Counted from the first letter of the stretch, positions 35,322 to 47,264 are shown. The stretch is DNA of 64,000 nt from Arbacia lixula (GCA_963669155.1 OZ022589.1:18445432-18509431); one strand, 5' to 3'. Numbers and translations: made by a program. Notes: a model not told the origin generated them from the letters alone.

Positions 35322-38300
35322 TAACAACATACATGTCGTCAAAAGCCAGTTCCAGGGTATATTCTGTAGCGGCACGATTGAATTGAAACGCCATCTACTA
35401 TGAATTGTTGATAATCCTATTTCGGGGTGCCACGGAATTCGTGTACGAAAGGGAATGGCGAGTTGATATTTGGGCCGAGAATTCGTCCGCTAGTTCGGGA
35501 ATGCAAATAGTTGTGAACCGTCACTATTGTGAGCGGAATAAAGAGCATTGAACGTCAGTCACGTGTCGAGGGCTCCTTTCGTGGAGTGGCGCGCTTCCAC
35601 ATTCTGCAAACAGCCCTCTCTTAGCGTACGAACAGGTGTGTAATCAGCTCAAAGCTGCTGATGGGTGGAGGGTCAAACTTAATGTAACGTACACTGTGAG
35701 CGATGATTTCCTGTGATTTTTTTTATAAGACTCTTAATTATAAGCATGATGAGGGCTTGTTTGCATCACTCTGAGGCTCTGTGTATTACACTAGGATGCT
35801 AAAGGTGGGTTGTTAGTTGCCATGGCAACATCCGAAACATCATATTGACATGATGAAAAAGAGTATCATTGTATCACCCTTGTATCGTATTTGTATCTCC
35901 TTGGTCCAGTCAATCGGCAGCGCTCGCTCGTTCTATAGAAATCGTGAGCGTTTTATTTTTCGTCTCGCGAAATCTCACGCGCAGATTTTGCTGCACGTAG
36001 ATTATGAAGGAATTTGACATGCTCGCGAGATCTTTTGCTGAGGTCTTCTGTAAGCATACTGATCAGGATTTTTTTAGACAGGGATTGAGATTATATGTTT
36101 CTTAATAAATATTTTTAGTTTTTATCGAAATCCGCAAAGGAGTTTTTATGTTATTTGCCTTCAAAAACAGGCCTCAATTTTTTTTTGAAATATGTAAGCT
36201 CTCAGACCTTGCTGGATGCTGACCCTTCTATGGATTGTACGGCAACGACAGTTACGGCTCTAAAAAGCCAATACTTCAGCGGAGATTCTGATTCCAATAT
36301 TGTTTGGGCTCAAAAATAAAACATTTGAGCTATTCGTCTTCAAAGTGACGCGAGATTTTAGAAATCGTACGGACTTCGCAACCGATATATACGTAAGCTC
36401 CCAGACTTTGCTGGATCCTGACCCTTCTACAAATTGAACGGCAATACCAGTTACAGCTTTGGAAAGCCGGTACTCCAGCGGAGAATTTGATTCCAGTTTT
36501 GTTTGGGCTCAAAAATAAAACATTTGAGCTATTCGTCTTCAAAGTGACGCGAATTTTCAGAAATCATACGGACTTCGCAACCGATATTCGTCCGCAGGCA
36601 GCAGAAAACACACGATTTTATTTTCAGCTCGGTAGTCGTGACCTTCGCTTTACCTCTCGAACCGCGAAAAAGGTCTCTTTTTCAAACTGCGATATCTCCA
36701 TGAATATATCATATTTTTGTACACTTTCTTTTGTAACTGTATGTTGGAGGTCGACATTTACTAAGGGTGAAAAAACATTTAATTGAAACAGGCAGACAAA
36801 TATTGAAAATTCGAGATAAATAATGTGGTTCTAATAAAAATTTAAAAAATGAAAATAAACTCTATATTTCAATGTCAATCGCTTTTGAGCCCCTAATATT
36901 TAGAGATCATCTGAAGCGGAATTTATTGTACTTTATGGAGATACCATTATTTTTCAACCTCCCCCCATAGAAGGGTCAGCATCCAGCAAAACATCAACCA
37001 TGTTCAAATCCAGAATGAGCGAGATATGACGAAGTTGTGAGCGATCCTAACCAGTCAATCATAGTCCGCGGACTATGATTGGATCGCCTTGGATCGCCGG
37101 TAGAATTTCGTTATTATCGTGGACTATGATTGGCTGGTTAGGATCGTTCACAACTTCGTCATATCTCGCTCATTTTGGATTTGAACATGGTTGATGTTTT
37201 GCTGGATGCTGACCCTTCTATGGGGGGAGGTTGAAAAATAATGGTATCTCCATAAAGTACAATAAATTCCGCTTCAGATGATCTCTAAATGTTTAGGGCT
37301 CAAAAGCGATTGACATTGGAATATAGAGTTTATTTTATTTTTTTTAATTTGTATTAGAACCACATATTTATCTCGAATTTGCAATATTTGTCTGCCTGTT
37401 TCAATGAAATGTTTTTTCACCCTTGGTAAATGTCGACCTCCAACATACAGTTACAAAAGAAAGCGCACGAAAATATGATATATTCATGAAGATATCGCAG
37501 TTTGAAAAGGAGACGTTTTCCGCGGTTCGAGAGGTCAAGTGAAGGTCACGACTACCTCGCTGAAAATAAAATGAGCGTATTTTCCGGTGCCTGCCGTTTG
37601 GCTGGGTCATGTAAACTTAACCTGAACGTCTTCATGCACATCTCTCTGAAGTATATATCTCACTGACGAATGTGTGTAAATCTCGATTTAGAATGACCGG
37701 TTCTAAACTCTCTGATATCGCTGGATATATGCTGGTTCTATTATGAGAGAAAGAAATAAACACCAAATACATTGTGTATAGAGAAATTGATCGAGAGGGC
37801 CACCTTCTTGTATATACAATGGCGTATACATATTTCAAACAAACTGAACCTCCCTGCGTCAAAGTTCCAAAATTCCAGTGAGGATCAGCTATAACCTTCA
37901 GAATAAGTGGACTTCTGGAAAGTGGTCATAAATATGGATGATATGATTTGGGGTGGGGAGTGGTAAATGGACTTATATCACATAATGATAGAAAATCCAT
38001 GTTAATGAGTTCCAACGTGCATTCAAAGAGAAACAGTCTGCCGTTTCCGCCTGTCGTCAGATGCCAAAGTTTTAGTGCTGCCACATGGCAAGAAATTTTG
38101 CCAATCGATGGTGTACCTTAACACCCCTATCAATCAACTTTAATCTCATTGTGTAGTTCTGGGCTCACTGTGCTCCTAGAGGAAGGGGGATGGGCCGACG
38201 AGATCATGAACATGGGGCGAATCGGCATGCTTGAGATCATTCGACGCACCTGGTCGCATTGGTCACTAGACGTGCAAGGCAACCTTCTCAATGACCTCGC

Positions 38301-39427
38301 TGACAGAGGGGTTGATGACCCGGAAGTGCTTCCGAACTATCACTACCGGGATGATGCCTTACTAGTTCGTAAGGCGATACACGACTATGTGAAAGAGATC
38401 GTCGACCACCACTACGGTACGGACACATCTCTGAATAACACAGATCACATATACAAAAAAGAATAAAGATGGTTGCATGGATGTTATGTCTTCCCTTCAA
38501 TTATTACACTTATAAAGTGTATGTCTTGCATTAGTAAATACTTATAGAAGGTAAAAAATACAATAGCTCATTATACATTATTATCAAATACATTATGTCA
38601 AGTTCCTCCACGCAATTTCCTTGGAAATTTGCTGACCTAAGGATCAAAACATGCAATGGACTGCAAGGGCAGATGGAGATATAATGTAGAGGAATACTGA
38701 CTATACAATCGTATTGATTGAGTTAAAATTTCATTTTGACTGGTTTCAGATGCGGACGAGAAGGTTTCCGGTGATCCGGAGCTGCAGGCGTGGGGGAAGA
38801 TCTTGGGGCCGGGGGATGATCCTCTCCAGCACGCTGCAATCAAAGTGAGCTTTCACCTTCTTGCTCTTGTGACGTGTCTGCAGGCAATTCATATTTTTTT
38901 TCTAGATCGCGTTTTATTTTGAGTGAAATTAAAGCAGCACTATGAAATCTGTAAGCCATATGAGGCGTCCGATTGTTCTTGAAGGTAACATAATATAACA
39001 AAAGTCATGAATCTCCATATTACTCAATTGATGTAACTATTCCAATGTTAGAAAAAATAACGTTTGTTACTGTTTTGAGTGTCACTTTGGAAGTGTTTAA
39101 TGTCAACTAAATAAAATCGTGGAAATAGTTACTTTGTTAGAAGCATTTATAGTAAGTATTTACATGGAAAGTTAGCCTCATCAAATTACATTCATTGTGA
39201 ACAATGCATTTTCTACAGGGTATCCCCAACGAAGGTGTGTTCAAGACTGCGGATGACGTCACAAAGGTCGTCACCGATATCATCTTCATCTGTAGTGTCC
39301 AGCATGCGACGGTTAATTTCCCGCAATACGATGAGTATGCTTTCCCGCCCAATTACCCTGGCTTCCTTGCCGGCCCACCACCCACAAACAAGGTATAACA
39401 TGGTGCATACGTGGGTATATATATATA

Positions 39428-39476
<49 letters not shown>

Positions 39477-40489
39477 GTGTGTTTGCGTGTAAGTGGGTGT
39501 ATATAATTATTATTGCCATTATCAGTGGTTAAAGACCTGTTTCACACATTTTGCCGCATCTTGCAAAGCACAGAACCACCTTGCCATAACCTAATTGTTA
39601 TTGGAAATAGTTGATTAACCGTAAAAAGCTTTGTTCAATTTTCAAAAGTGAGCGGCAGCAGTAAAAAAGGCTTTTTTTTTATCTACTTACCTGCTTACGA
39701 TCAGAATGTGTTCCTTCTTTTATGTATTAAGTTAGATACGTACATACGATTCATGAGACCCAAAGAGAGAGAGAGCGAGAGTGACTTGTCTTCTTGATGT
39801 TTAAATTACAAAATGTTTTAATCCTGGATAACTCACATTGGTATATACATGAGTCTAATAGTTCCATCAATAGTCATCATTGGCACTTAGGTACAAAGAC
39901 ACTTGGAGTGAAAGACGTGAGGGAGTGGTCAGTGGCAGGATGCTGTGGTCAAGTGAATACCTAGATAGGAATGCGAGAAGAAGAGGAGGATTAAAAGTTT
40001 GAGACAGAGCGAACACAAAGTGTAAATGATACGCACAAGACATGGCTCAAACTTTAAGGAGCATAACACAAAGATAAGTGTTATTTGGATGTGTAATATA
40101 TCTTATAGCTATGGTGTACTTCAATACACTACATTTGCAGAACGATCTAGAGGAGAAGGACATACTCGCTCAGCTACCTTCAAAGGAATCAACTGTCAGC
40201 GGTATGGTCATGACGAAGATTCTGAGCCAACACACCACCAATGCACTGGGCAATTTCGAGGTGCAATACGTTTATGACCCAGTCGGCACTAAGGCGCTCA
40301 AAAGGTAACTCAATTCAAGTAAACTACTCTATTTCTGTATTCAACGCTTCAACCGTCTGATAAAAAATACCACAAGCCATGTTCTGTATTTCTCCCTCCT
40401 TTCTTTCTTCATTTCCATTTATCTGTTGTTCCCTCCTACTTTCCAATTCATATATGGAGGGTGATATATCGCAACCTCGTAAAGTGTTC

Positions 40490-40531
<42 letters not shown>

Positions 40532-41155
40532 GAGACTATATCAGAACTACTGACAATTCATAATGTTATATGATGTGCGTAATGTTATGAAGACAAACGG
40601 TATTAAGGTCTATGACCGAAGGGTTTAGGATACTACCCTTTTACCCTTTTTAATGGTTGGTGTGTAGTTTCATATGCAATTTTAGCGTCACCGAACCCTC
40701 TACACCCCCCCCCCCCCCCACCCCAAAGATAAAAACGCTTCAGAAGAGTAATATGCTCAATATTTCGGTCAGATACATTTATCAAGAGTGATGTCCTGAA
40801 TTTACATGCATGCATTATATGCGTAATGTTATGACGATGAACGTTTGCATATTGAATTACCTACGTGTAATCATGTGGTAATGCTAGCAAACATAATATG
40901 TAGTATTCCGCCTCTTTGGACAATTGCACACTCTGAAAGTGTAAGTGATGATTGTCAATAGATATTTCTAATAAACAATTAAGAAATGGATTTTTAAAAT
41001 AAGAACTAACGCACCTTTTATGTTGGTTTGTTTTCTGTAGATTCAGATCTGAATTGGTGAAGATTGGAAAAACTATCGACAAGAGAAACGCCACGAGGGA
41101 AGCTAAGTACACCAACCTACATCCCACGCAGATCCCAAACGCTATCAGTATTTAG
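22234..41155 (+). CDS. LOX-B: PLAT-domain lipoxygenase, complete 12-exon gene
   Basis: Coding exons: 22234-22722, 31343-31387, 31749-31874, 32503-32600, 33172-33304, 34070-34165, 34831-35045, 38157-38416, 38750-38844, 39219-39392, 40141-40304, 41041-41155. All are GT-AG and every exon length equals its LOX-A counterpart, giving 669 aa. Role: iron-dependent oxygenation of polyunsaturated fatty acids. Iron ligands are His355 and His360 (FHQSASH), His548 and Asn552 (QHATVN) and Ile669 (IPNAISI). Ala398 (LLAINT) at the Coffa position predicts S-specific oxygenation (inference). The N-terminus MGNCSSRK combines a myristoylation signal with Cys4, a possible palmitoylation site. Intron 1 is 8.6 kb and repeat-filled. 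The donor of exon 5 is the weak gttcgt. AATAAA at 41609-41614 and 41632-41637 are plausible poly(A) signals. Closest relative in the window is LOX-C. Confidence 0.95.
24105..24477. mobile_element. Near-perfect 373-bp inverted repeat (hairpin element)
   Basis: Two arms of about 186 bp centred on G24291 in 'aatgttcgggccgaacatt'. The outer ends are ttaaagggcatatactgta and its complement. The arms differ by few bases plus a short indel near the middle. No open frame. Probably a young foldback MITE. Confidence 0.9.
24490..24660. repeat. Diverged copy of the sequence next to the LOX-A terminal exon
   Basis: Aligns with about 7312-7470 in the same orientation: 'tccagag.atcggcgg', 'gcattcttgtgtgact', 'agagta.aatgaat', 'aaacatccttgat'. 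Either a dispersed repeat or the relic of a LOX 3' flank duplication. Confidence 0.6.
27190..28325 (-). pseudogene. CR1/Jockey-superfamily non-LTR retrotransposon reverse transcriptase, broken
   Basis: Read from 28325 leftwards: IDPQQFGNRRGMSTSHYLLS, TVILTDFSKAFDLVDHN, GVPQGTRLGPLIF, WKYVDDLTIAQ (the YVDD catalytic motif) and RMRLNPLKCKAF. An in-frame stop follows at about 27770. The frame then continues with IKLLGVIIRNDLQWSNHV, YIRPTMEYRCVVWHSSLTQQ and RALRTIFADQYNSY, shifts once near 27400, and ends SWLPPARASRR and RTERYRKSLIPYLVRVLN. The endonuclease is missing. Antisense to LOX-B, in intron 1. 5'-truncated, with at least one stop and one frameshift, so dead. Confidence 0.88.
28463..28619. 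mobile_element. Palindromic MITE, family 1 (copy nested in retroelement)
   Basis: Starts tgccccgttgaataaaac and ends ttttatgcaacagggtcc. Mirrored 'ttaccattaatcgtaac' and 'gttgccatcaacgac' blocks flank 'agccaatcaaattcaa'. Confidence 0.82.
28766..28921. mobile_element. Palindromic MITE, family 1 (second nested copy)
   Basis: Starts ggacccgtttgcataaaac and ends gtttgtgcaacggggtcc. It lies exactly between two consecutive pieces of the reverse transcriptase, so it inserted into that element. Orientation is opposite to the copy at 28463, judged from the central 'gaatttgattcgctgt'. Confidence 0.82.
30061..30636. mobile_element. Foldback element with about 160-bp arms
   Basis: The left arm (about 30061-30225, 'ctatgtaaaattatccact', 'gaaaatttgaaaaaaaacgc', 'gtcaaaatgccataaatgcc') is the inverse of the right arm (about 30457-30636). 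The unique loop of about 230 bp also contains a small 'gcgtgaataaaatattttattcacgc' palindrome. No coding frame. Confidence 0.82.
30929..31083. mobile_element. Palindromic MITE, family 1 (best-preserved copy)
   Basis: gccctgttgcataacactta at the left and ggtaatttttatgcaacggggc at the right, with mirrored 'accattgatggtaac' and 'gttaccattgatga'. It lies 260 bp upstream of LOX-B exon 2. Confidence 0.85.
34520..34675. mobile_element. Palindromic MITE, family 1 (diverged subfamily, LOX-B intron 6)
   Basis: Same subfamily as 12692-12853: 'gggacatgttgcagata', 'cttaccatcaatggtaac', 'agccaatgaactatcattttt', 'ggttaccattgatggc'. No matching element is apparent in the homologous LOX-C intron. Confidence 0.7.
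34831..35045 (+). CDS. LOX-B exon 7: first two iron-ligand histidines and Coffa residue
   Basis: Encodes [27 protein letters not shown] (His355 and His360) and [19 protein letters not shown]. Ala398 lies 43 residues after His355, the 5-LOX spacing. Confidence 0.95.
35271..35317. repeat. (TA)n microsatellite in LOX-B intron 7
   Basis: About 47 bp of pure TA. Confidence 0.97.
35405..35605. mobile_element. Possible solo LTR or LTR fragment
   Basis: Begins near tgttgataatcctatttcgg with 'ggggtgccacggaattcgtg', has an internal 'gaataaaga' poly(A)-like motif and ends near 'gtggcgcgcttccaca'. The TG...CA ends and layout recall Gypsy-type LTRs, but no target duplication or partner LTR was found. 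Confidence 0.25.
36194..36591. repeat. Two tandem copies of a 199-bp unit
   Basis: 36194-36392 and 36393-36591. Both start gtaagctc.cagac.ttgctg and share 'gggctcaaaaataaaacatt', 'gagctattcgtcttcaaagt' and 'cggacttcgcaaccgatat'. They abut the left end of the 1-kb foldback that follows. Confidence 0.88.
36593..37596. mobile_element. 1-kb foldback element in LOX-B intron 7
   Basis: Left arm about 36593-37055 and right arm about 37119-37596 are inverse copies, with a loop of about 60 bp containing 'gattggatcgccttggatcg'. The arms carry 'aactgcgatatc', 'gtatgttggaggtcgacatt', 'ctttatggagataccatta' and 'tgctggatgctgacccttct'. The last motif also occurs in the adjacent 199-bp tandem units, so the two structures belong together. 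No transposase frame. Confidence 0.88.
39219..39392 (+). CDS. LOX-B exon 10: His548/Asn552 exon
   Basis: 174 nt, phase 0 at both ends. Encodes GIPNEGVFKTADDVTKVV, then [14 protein letters not shown] (His548, Asn552) and [10 protein letters not shown]. The (AT)n/(GT)n tract starts about 25-37 nt after its donor. Confidence 0.95.
39416..39484. repeat. (AT)n-(GT)n microsatellite in LOX-B intron 10
   Basis: A short AT run and then about 50 bp of GT, just downstream of the exon 10 donor at 39393. It is in the same transcript orientation (UG) as the LOX-A and LOX-C tracts. Confidence 0.95.
40490..40528. repeat. (AT)n microsatellite in LOX-B intron 11
   Basis: Short AT repeat. Confidence 0.93.
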
Positions 41156-41608
41156 ATAGTAATACCATCGTGTGGTGTTCGTATTATTCAATATGTCCAC
41201 TTTATATTGTGAGGTATATATCTCCGTGTAAATATCGTGTAATTTAAACAAATATTGTACCCTGCTCGTGACGATGTTTCTCCGGGAAAAACAACCTTTC
41301 CTGACAAAGTTGTATGATTTATTACTATTATCTAATCTATTTCGTGAATTGAAAAAGTTAACGCTTGTTTCACATATGTTCCTGTCTTTTAATAACCTTG
41401 CATTTCAATACCAAAAAATAATATATTCCCTGTACTTCCTTTTTCATTTTATCTTGTTCGTTTCTGTATTTATTTAATTCATGTTGTAAATGTGAAATAT
41501 GCTAATTTATGTTTCAATGCATGTCGCTATGTATTTATGGTTCAAAGTTGACTTTTTATTTTGTGAAATCTGTGGACCCGTATAAAAATCAACTGTTGCT
41601 GAAACAGC

Positions 41609-41637
41609 AATAAAAAATATATGCGAAGATGAATAAA
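41609..41637 (+). promoter_or_regulatory. Candidate LOX-B poly(A) signals
   Basis: AATAAA at 41609-41614 and again at 41632-41637, 454 and 477 nt after the stop codon. No cDNA is available to confirm use. Confidence 0.5.
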
Positions 41638-43227
41638 TCTCTCTGACATCTCAGTAAAAGTAGCTTTTACATCAACTAGTACTGCATTACAATGCCTTAT
41701 AATTTCCCCCTACATGTACATCTCATATCTTTGGGGCATGTTCGATTTTGCTTTCTTCTCGGTTAACAACTATTATGTATCTTTGTATATCAGTCTCAGA
41801 AACCATCGTATGTATGTACCTTATATGTAGTTACATTTTATTTACTACTTTCTTGTGCATTGTTTGTATTAGCCTCCTTAACCATCGTGTATGTCTAGTA
41901 TATATGTTGTTATATATGGATACCTACATTATAATATTGTAAGTCATAATTCTCAGGGCTTTGATGAAACGGTATCCATTTTTTGCAGTACAATATTTGA
42001 TCTTCGTAAAGAGCAAAGATAGTGCATTTCTAAATTGATCAGTAGACCATAAGGTTTACTAATTATATTGCTTAGAAAAATGCGGTCATGTTTTTTTTTT
42101 TTTTACCAAGATATAAAGGAAAAATGCATATTTCATATAACATATTTCTGTTTGTAATTATTATTATACACATCGGTTCATGACTTATACTTATCTCATG
42201 TCAACAAATCTTTATTACTTGCTTTGCTGAAAAGCTGATGGTTTGGGCTGATATCCATGTGGTACTTCGACGGTGATATTCATGTGTTATAATAAATTCA
42301 CATCATGCTTCACTAAAATATTTGTAACGTGTATAAAAATTGGACCCACTTTACCAGTCATTACTCATAATTATTAATGTCAAATAGTGAAATGTAAGAT
42401 GCAAAGGCTTGAAGCAGGGATGTGTTATGGAAGGAGATGAAACAACTTTCTTTCTTTGAACCCATGCGTGGCACCGCCAAAAAATCATGTGGTCTCAGCA
42501 TGTGCTTTTCACGTGTTTTAACAATAACGAACAGGATTGCCTAGCAACGGTTTCTCAGAGAGAACAAAAGAAATGTAGAGTCTTATTTCGCTTGTCCAGT
42601 TCTGTTGGATTGCATCAATACTTTTGTGGGGAAATGAGATATCAGCGAACAAAAATAAACAGTTTTTTTCTACTAAAATATCTCAGTTGCACGCAAATGC
42701 ACGCAAATTCTGTTAATGAAAATAAACAGCTTTAGATATAATTTTGATAATGATTGAATCCCACATTTGCGGAAATCTGCGGAAAGTGAAGAAATTTGTT
42801 AATTGTGTAAGTAGGAATATTATATTTTATCTCCATTTGTGCATCATTCAACAATTATTTAGAAGAAAAACGAGTACAGGATCTTTAGTGGTGTTGCCCG
42901 TAACGTTCTTGAAAATTGCACAAAAATGTGATAAGAAACACAGCTTCCAAAGACAAAACATTGAATTAAAGATATTGCTTTCCAAGTTGACAGCAGCTAA
43001 ATGTCAGTGCCGCGCATGGGACATCAAAGCATTGTACAGTGATTGTGGAATGCTTTTGACATTCATTAGCACGCTTTAGTATCCATACAGATGTTTGAAT
43101 ATATTATGGTCGAGTTGTTTCTCCTTCCTAATACATCCCAGGGGTATGCGTGTAAGTGGTTGCTTTTACATGTTGGTTAGCAGATATCATCGTGTGTTTG
43201 TGTGTTTATGTGTGTGTGTGTGTGTGT

Positions 43228-43515
43228 GTCATGGGCGGAAATCCCGGGGGGGACGGGGGGGGGGGGTCGCGTCCCCCCCCCCCCACCATTTGGAAAGGGG
43301 GGGGGGCACAATATCAAATATCCCCCCCACTATTTTCTGTCTGAATGAATTTTTTTCGAAAAACGTCATAACCCCCCCCCCCCACCACCATTTCGAAGGG
43401 GGGGGGGGGGGGGACACAATATGAAATGCCCCCCCCCCCCCCACTATTTTCGGTCGTGTACCCCCACGAGACTGGGCGGATTAAATTTTTTTCGAAAAAC
43501 GTCATAACATAACGT
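43228..43515. mobile_element. G/C-homopolymer repeat element (copy 1)
   Basis: Starts catgggcggaaatcccgggg. Two consecutive internal units each have a C-run, 'ccaccatttsgaa', a G-run, 'acaatatsaaat', a C-run, 'actattttc.gtc' and 'tttttttcgaaaaacgtcat'. The right TIR seen in the copy at 54145 is not present here. Confidence 0.7.
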
Positions 43516-45244
43516 CATAAAAAAGAAGCAATTTAGTCATTTGAATAATGACGTGCAATTCCCTCCAAAATGTGCATTAGTGATTTGGATTACTCGTGTG
43601 TTTAATGAAGGGAAACAAAAAGACATTTTGGAGTTGTATGGTGATTTCAATCGCTAATTGCAATGCGTTTTGGGGTTCGTTGCATCCTTCTTAAGTAGTC
43701 AGACTTCATCACTTATACAGAACAGAATCCTCCGTATTATGTGCCAGTTCTCATTACCTTGAATCTCCGTTACCCCTGTTTGAACGTTGCTTAATGTTTT
43801 TGATATGAATACGATGCAAATTGCCTGTTTAATGCGTAGATACTTTTCAAACCTAATATCTCATGCACATCTTTTCATTGAATGCTGAAATTCATCAGTA
43901 CAATACCTTTTTAACCTGTAAAATTCCGCATGTGGAAAGTTAAATACAAAATACTCTTTCCAAATCAGCCCGTTGTTTAGGTCCAGTAACCTAGATTTTA
44001 TTACCAGCCCACATTCAGAATGTTTAGTTTCGTAATTCTTTTAAAATCAACTTATAAACAGTGTCAAAATAAAATGTAAGCCAAATTACAAATGTTAACT
44101 GACTGGCAATGGAAGCCACGTTGCTCAGTAATGTGTTTCTTTTGTAATAGCTTTAAACACCACATGGCCGAGTTAATTCGACTCATCTTCTAAAAGCCCT
44201 TATACCAGTATACCATATGTTTTATAATACAGGTAACCTAGGCTCTGTGGCGCACTGGATGCATCGCATTCTTAATTCTTTTATCTATCCTTTTCGCAGC
44301 TAGGAGCCGTGCCTAATCTATTGTTACCCGCGTTTTTTTTCGGTTTGCCTGATTTTGCCCTAAGGGTATTATGTAATAGTAAGTGACGAGACACATATGG
44401 GAGAACATGATTGGTAGATTTTGTTTTGGTATGATGGAACGAGGGTCCGAGGGTACATGAGTTTGAGCAGAGAGGTGTAAGGAATGGAGTCAGCACGAAG
44501 TGTAATTTATTCCTACAGCAGTCGTGTGCATTGATGTCACAATGGAATAGTTTACGCGTTTGGCTCTTTGATCGAGGGAGATCCGCCGCCAAACAAGCAT
44601 GACAAATTTTGGATGCATTTAGAGGAATATATATTCTGTATGCGCAGAAGATTTCAGAACCACTACATGAACTGAAGTGCATGTGCAGTAGTATTACATC
44701 TTATAAAGATACGATTCTGTGAATTTCAGATTATATTGTTGCTTCGTTTTTGTGATAAAATGAGAACACTGTAGAAAACATGCCAGAGAAATGCCTCCAT
44801 ATCACACATTTCCAAATCATATTTCCTTAAAAATATCTTGTAAATCGTTTATTGAGTGTTTCATCTTTCATGGAAACAACCTCAATTTCGTGTGCGGAGG
44901 TGTCCGAAAAAGTTACGGACCAAATTCTTTCTATAATTTTTTCAAAGTTTCCCTTCGCTTACCCCAAAACTAATTCACAGTATGTGTAAAAAGATCAGCA
45001 ACGAGCTCCCAGCGAAGGCTGAACGGTTGGCATACTTCTCAAAACAGATTTTCTTTTGTTATTCATAGGAAGGCACTACCTAATTAGAAATACAGCTAGT
45101 TGTTTAAAACACCTGAATGTCTTGGATTTTTATGAGGCGGCGGACCTCATAGATCAAAGGAAGTCAATCCGAGCGCAGTCCATCCATAATAGGTCCATGG
45201 TTTGAGGGAGTGGTGTGAGAAGCTATTTTGTCGTAATTGACGTG

Positions 45245-46507
45245 TTTTGTCACCCACGGGGAGGAGTCCTGTGCGCGGGAGAGAGTCGGGGAAGTCTGGG
45301 GACTTGCTGCATGAGAGTGAGTGCATCCACCCCAACTCTAGCTGCCACTGTTTCTGCTGTCATGACCGGGAAGTGCAGACGGCCGTCGTGTGGACACAAA
45401 TTCCTCCGGGAGGCAGGCAACAGGATCTTCAATTCTTCAAAATAACTGTAAGTCTGAAACATGCCAGTTTGCGGGGTGTCTACAACTGTTTAATTTCTGT
45501 ATAGGCAAGTCTTTCAGATTAAAGTTCGACTTTCTAAAAATCAGTGCTTTCAACTAAAGTGAACATTTTAAATGCAAACAATTTCTGACAGGAAAATTAC
45601 CATTTCAAATTGAATGATTTCTTCTAGTTCGGAAACTGAACGTATATATTTTTCAGCAAAAGCTGAAATGTATTTAATTAGTAGTCATATGTCATAAACG
45701 CCCTCTTTTGGCAAGTAACAAAAGTCGGCCATTTTATGTCGGCCATGGCGAACTTTGAGGAAGCCTATATTGTTGGGTATTTCTCATTGATCGGTACCAC
45801 CGTGTATTTACGGCAGATATTTATATTGGGATGAAAATGAGAACTACTTTAGCGTGGCTATATATTTTGATAATCAATGGTTTATGCAACTTACGCATTT
45901 TGTTAACAAGCGGTCATAAGTAATGGTTGCTGGTTAAATGGAAGTATTGTACAAAGCAGAGGTATGAATCATTCTAGCACTGGACATTATTATGCTAGTA
46001 AATGGCTATTATGGTAATAATATCGAGGAGATATCCGGTTGCTGTTTTTTTTTTTGCGAAGTCTATTAATTTGTAAACCAAATAGTGTGGTTATTGCCAT
46101 TTTAAGATGTCGTGTGCTTCAAAATATAAAGTTAAAGCGTACAAGTTATACTTGGGTTGAATATATATTTATGATTCGGTGTAACTGTATTTCAGACGTA
46201 ATCAAGGGTTCAGCCATCACGTGCCCTTGCACCCAGACCGGTTGGTGACAGTTCGGTTTCCTGGTCTCCTTCATCGACGTCGCCGAGCATCGAGGATCGC
46301 AACTACAACCACCTCAGCTCGGGAATCGACGTCCTATCGTGTAACCTCGACAGTGGGTCTTTCGATGAACTCGCGCTTCAAAAATCAACGTTATCGCGAT
46401 CGCGTCGTCAAGGCAACCGGGTTGTATTGACGCTGCACACTGCGCTGAACATTATCAACCGGCCATGTGCAGGTTTTGATATCTGTACCGAAGATAGTTT
46501 GTTGTAA
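45245..46507 (+). other. Unassigned candidate coding blocks
   Basis: Two GC-richer islands stand out from AT-rich DNA: 45245-45449, ending at a GTAAGT, and 46202-46507, which has an open frame of 101 codons to TAA containing SIEDRNYNHLSSGIDVLSCN and RRQGNRVVLTLHTALNIINR. Neither matches a family I recognise, and no start codon or joining phase could be fixed. They might be exons of a small gene or unrelated noise. Confidence 0.22.
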
Positions 46508-46899
46508 ACCCATAATTTCATTCATTACTTTTGATATATATATGACTAGTAGACAGAGTCAATCGGAAAGTATTTGATTGTTTATCCATCATCATGCCTA
46601 TTTAAAGATGATTGTATTGAGGCAATATTTCACTGTTCAATTCAATTGATATGTGTATGTTATTGCGTTTCATTATAATCTGATTATTTCATGCATTCCT
46701 TTTAATTAAAGTTTCATTTTGAAACTACATAAATATTAGTTCCGATTTTTATTAATTATTTATCTTATTTATGAAGAAACCCACTATGTGACAAACAGCA
46801 TTCATCCTCTCTAAATACTCTTTACCTGGCGCAACATAGAATAAAATAGGTTAGCAGCTTTAGCTCCCCGGTGTAATTATTTTATTAACATGATTTATC

Positions 46900-47215
46900 T
46901 GCATGCTCTTTTTACACAGGTGTACCCAATTTATCAAGCCAGTGAGGCATTTACGGGTAAACCTTCTTCTGAATTGTTTATACTTGACCCGTGCTCGTAT
47001 TGGGCATTCTCATTTGACTCATGCATACTTATTTGCACTAGAAACTCCACCTCAATGCATGTCATGTAGTTATACACTAACAATTAAACACATTCTCCTT
47101 GAATGTGTTGAACTTGCAAATATTCGTATTAACTTTTTGATTGTCCTGACCTCAAGACATTATTTAGAGATATTTCGCGATTATGTGTTACAAACTTTCT
47201 AAAGAAGATCAATCT
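46900..47215 (+). pseudogene. Non-LTR retrotransposon 3' ORF end (RNase H-distal region)
   Basis: Encodes LTRARIGHSHLTHAYLFALE, PPQCMSCSYTLTIKHILLEC and a tail ending YVLQTF. This is the conserved zinc-knuckle-like C-terminal region after the RNase H domain in Jockey/I-type elements. 5'-truncated; the upstream reverse transcriptase is absent. Confidence 0.75.
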
Positions 47216-47264
47216 TTACACTTGATTTTAAGTGGAAAACTGATCGGATCCCAATCACAACATG

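Larger units (their letters stand above)
41156..45200. other. LOX-B 3' flank and intergenic DNA
   Basis: After the LOX-B 3' UTR the sequence is AT-rich. The stretch 42233-42296 matches the minus strand of about 56470-56535 near LOX-C. A G/C-homopolymer element sits at 43228-43515. Open frames at 42744-43079 and 44281-44682 have no recognisable similarity and are not annotated as genes. Confidence 0.45.

Noticed and set aside
42744-43079. 111-codon frame in the LOX-B 3' flank
   Set aside because: No recognisable motif, AT-rich composition, no splice support.
44281-44682. 133-codon minus-strand frame rich in Cys and His
   Set aside because: Cys/His spacing fits no known zinc-binding pattern and nothing else supports a gene.
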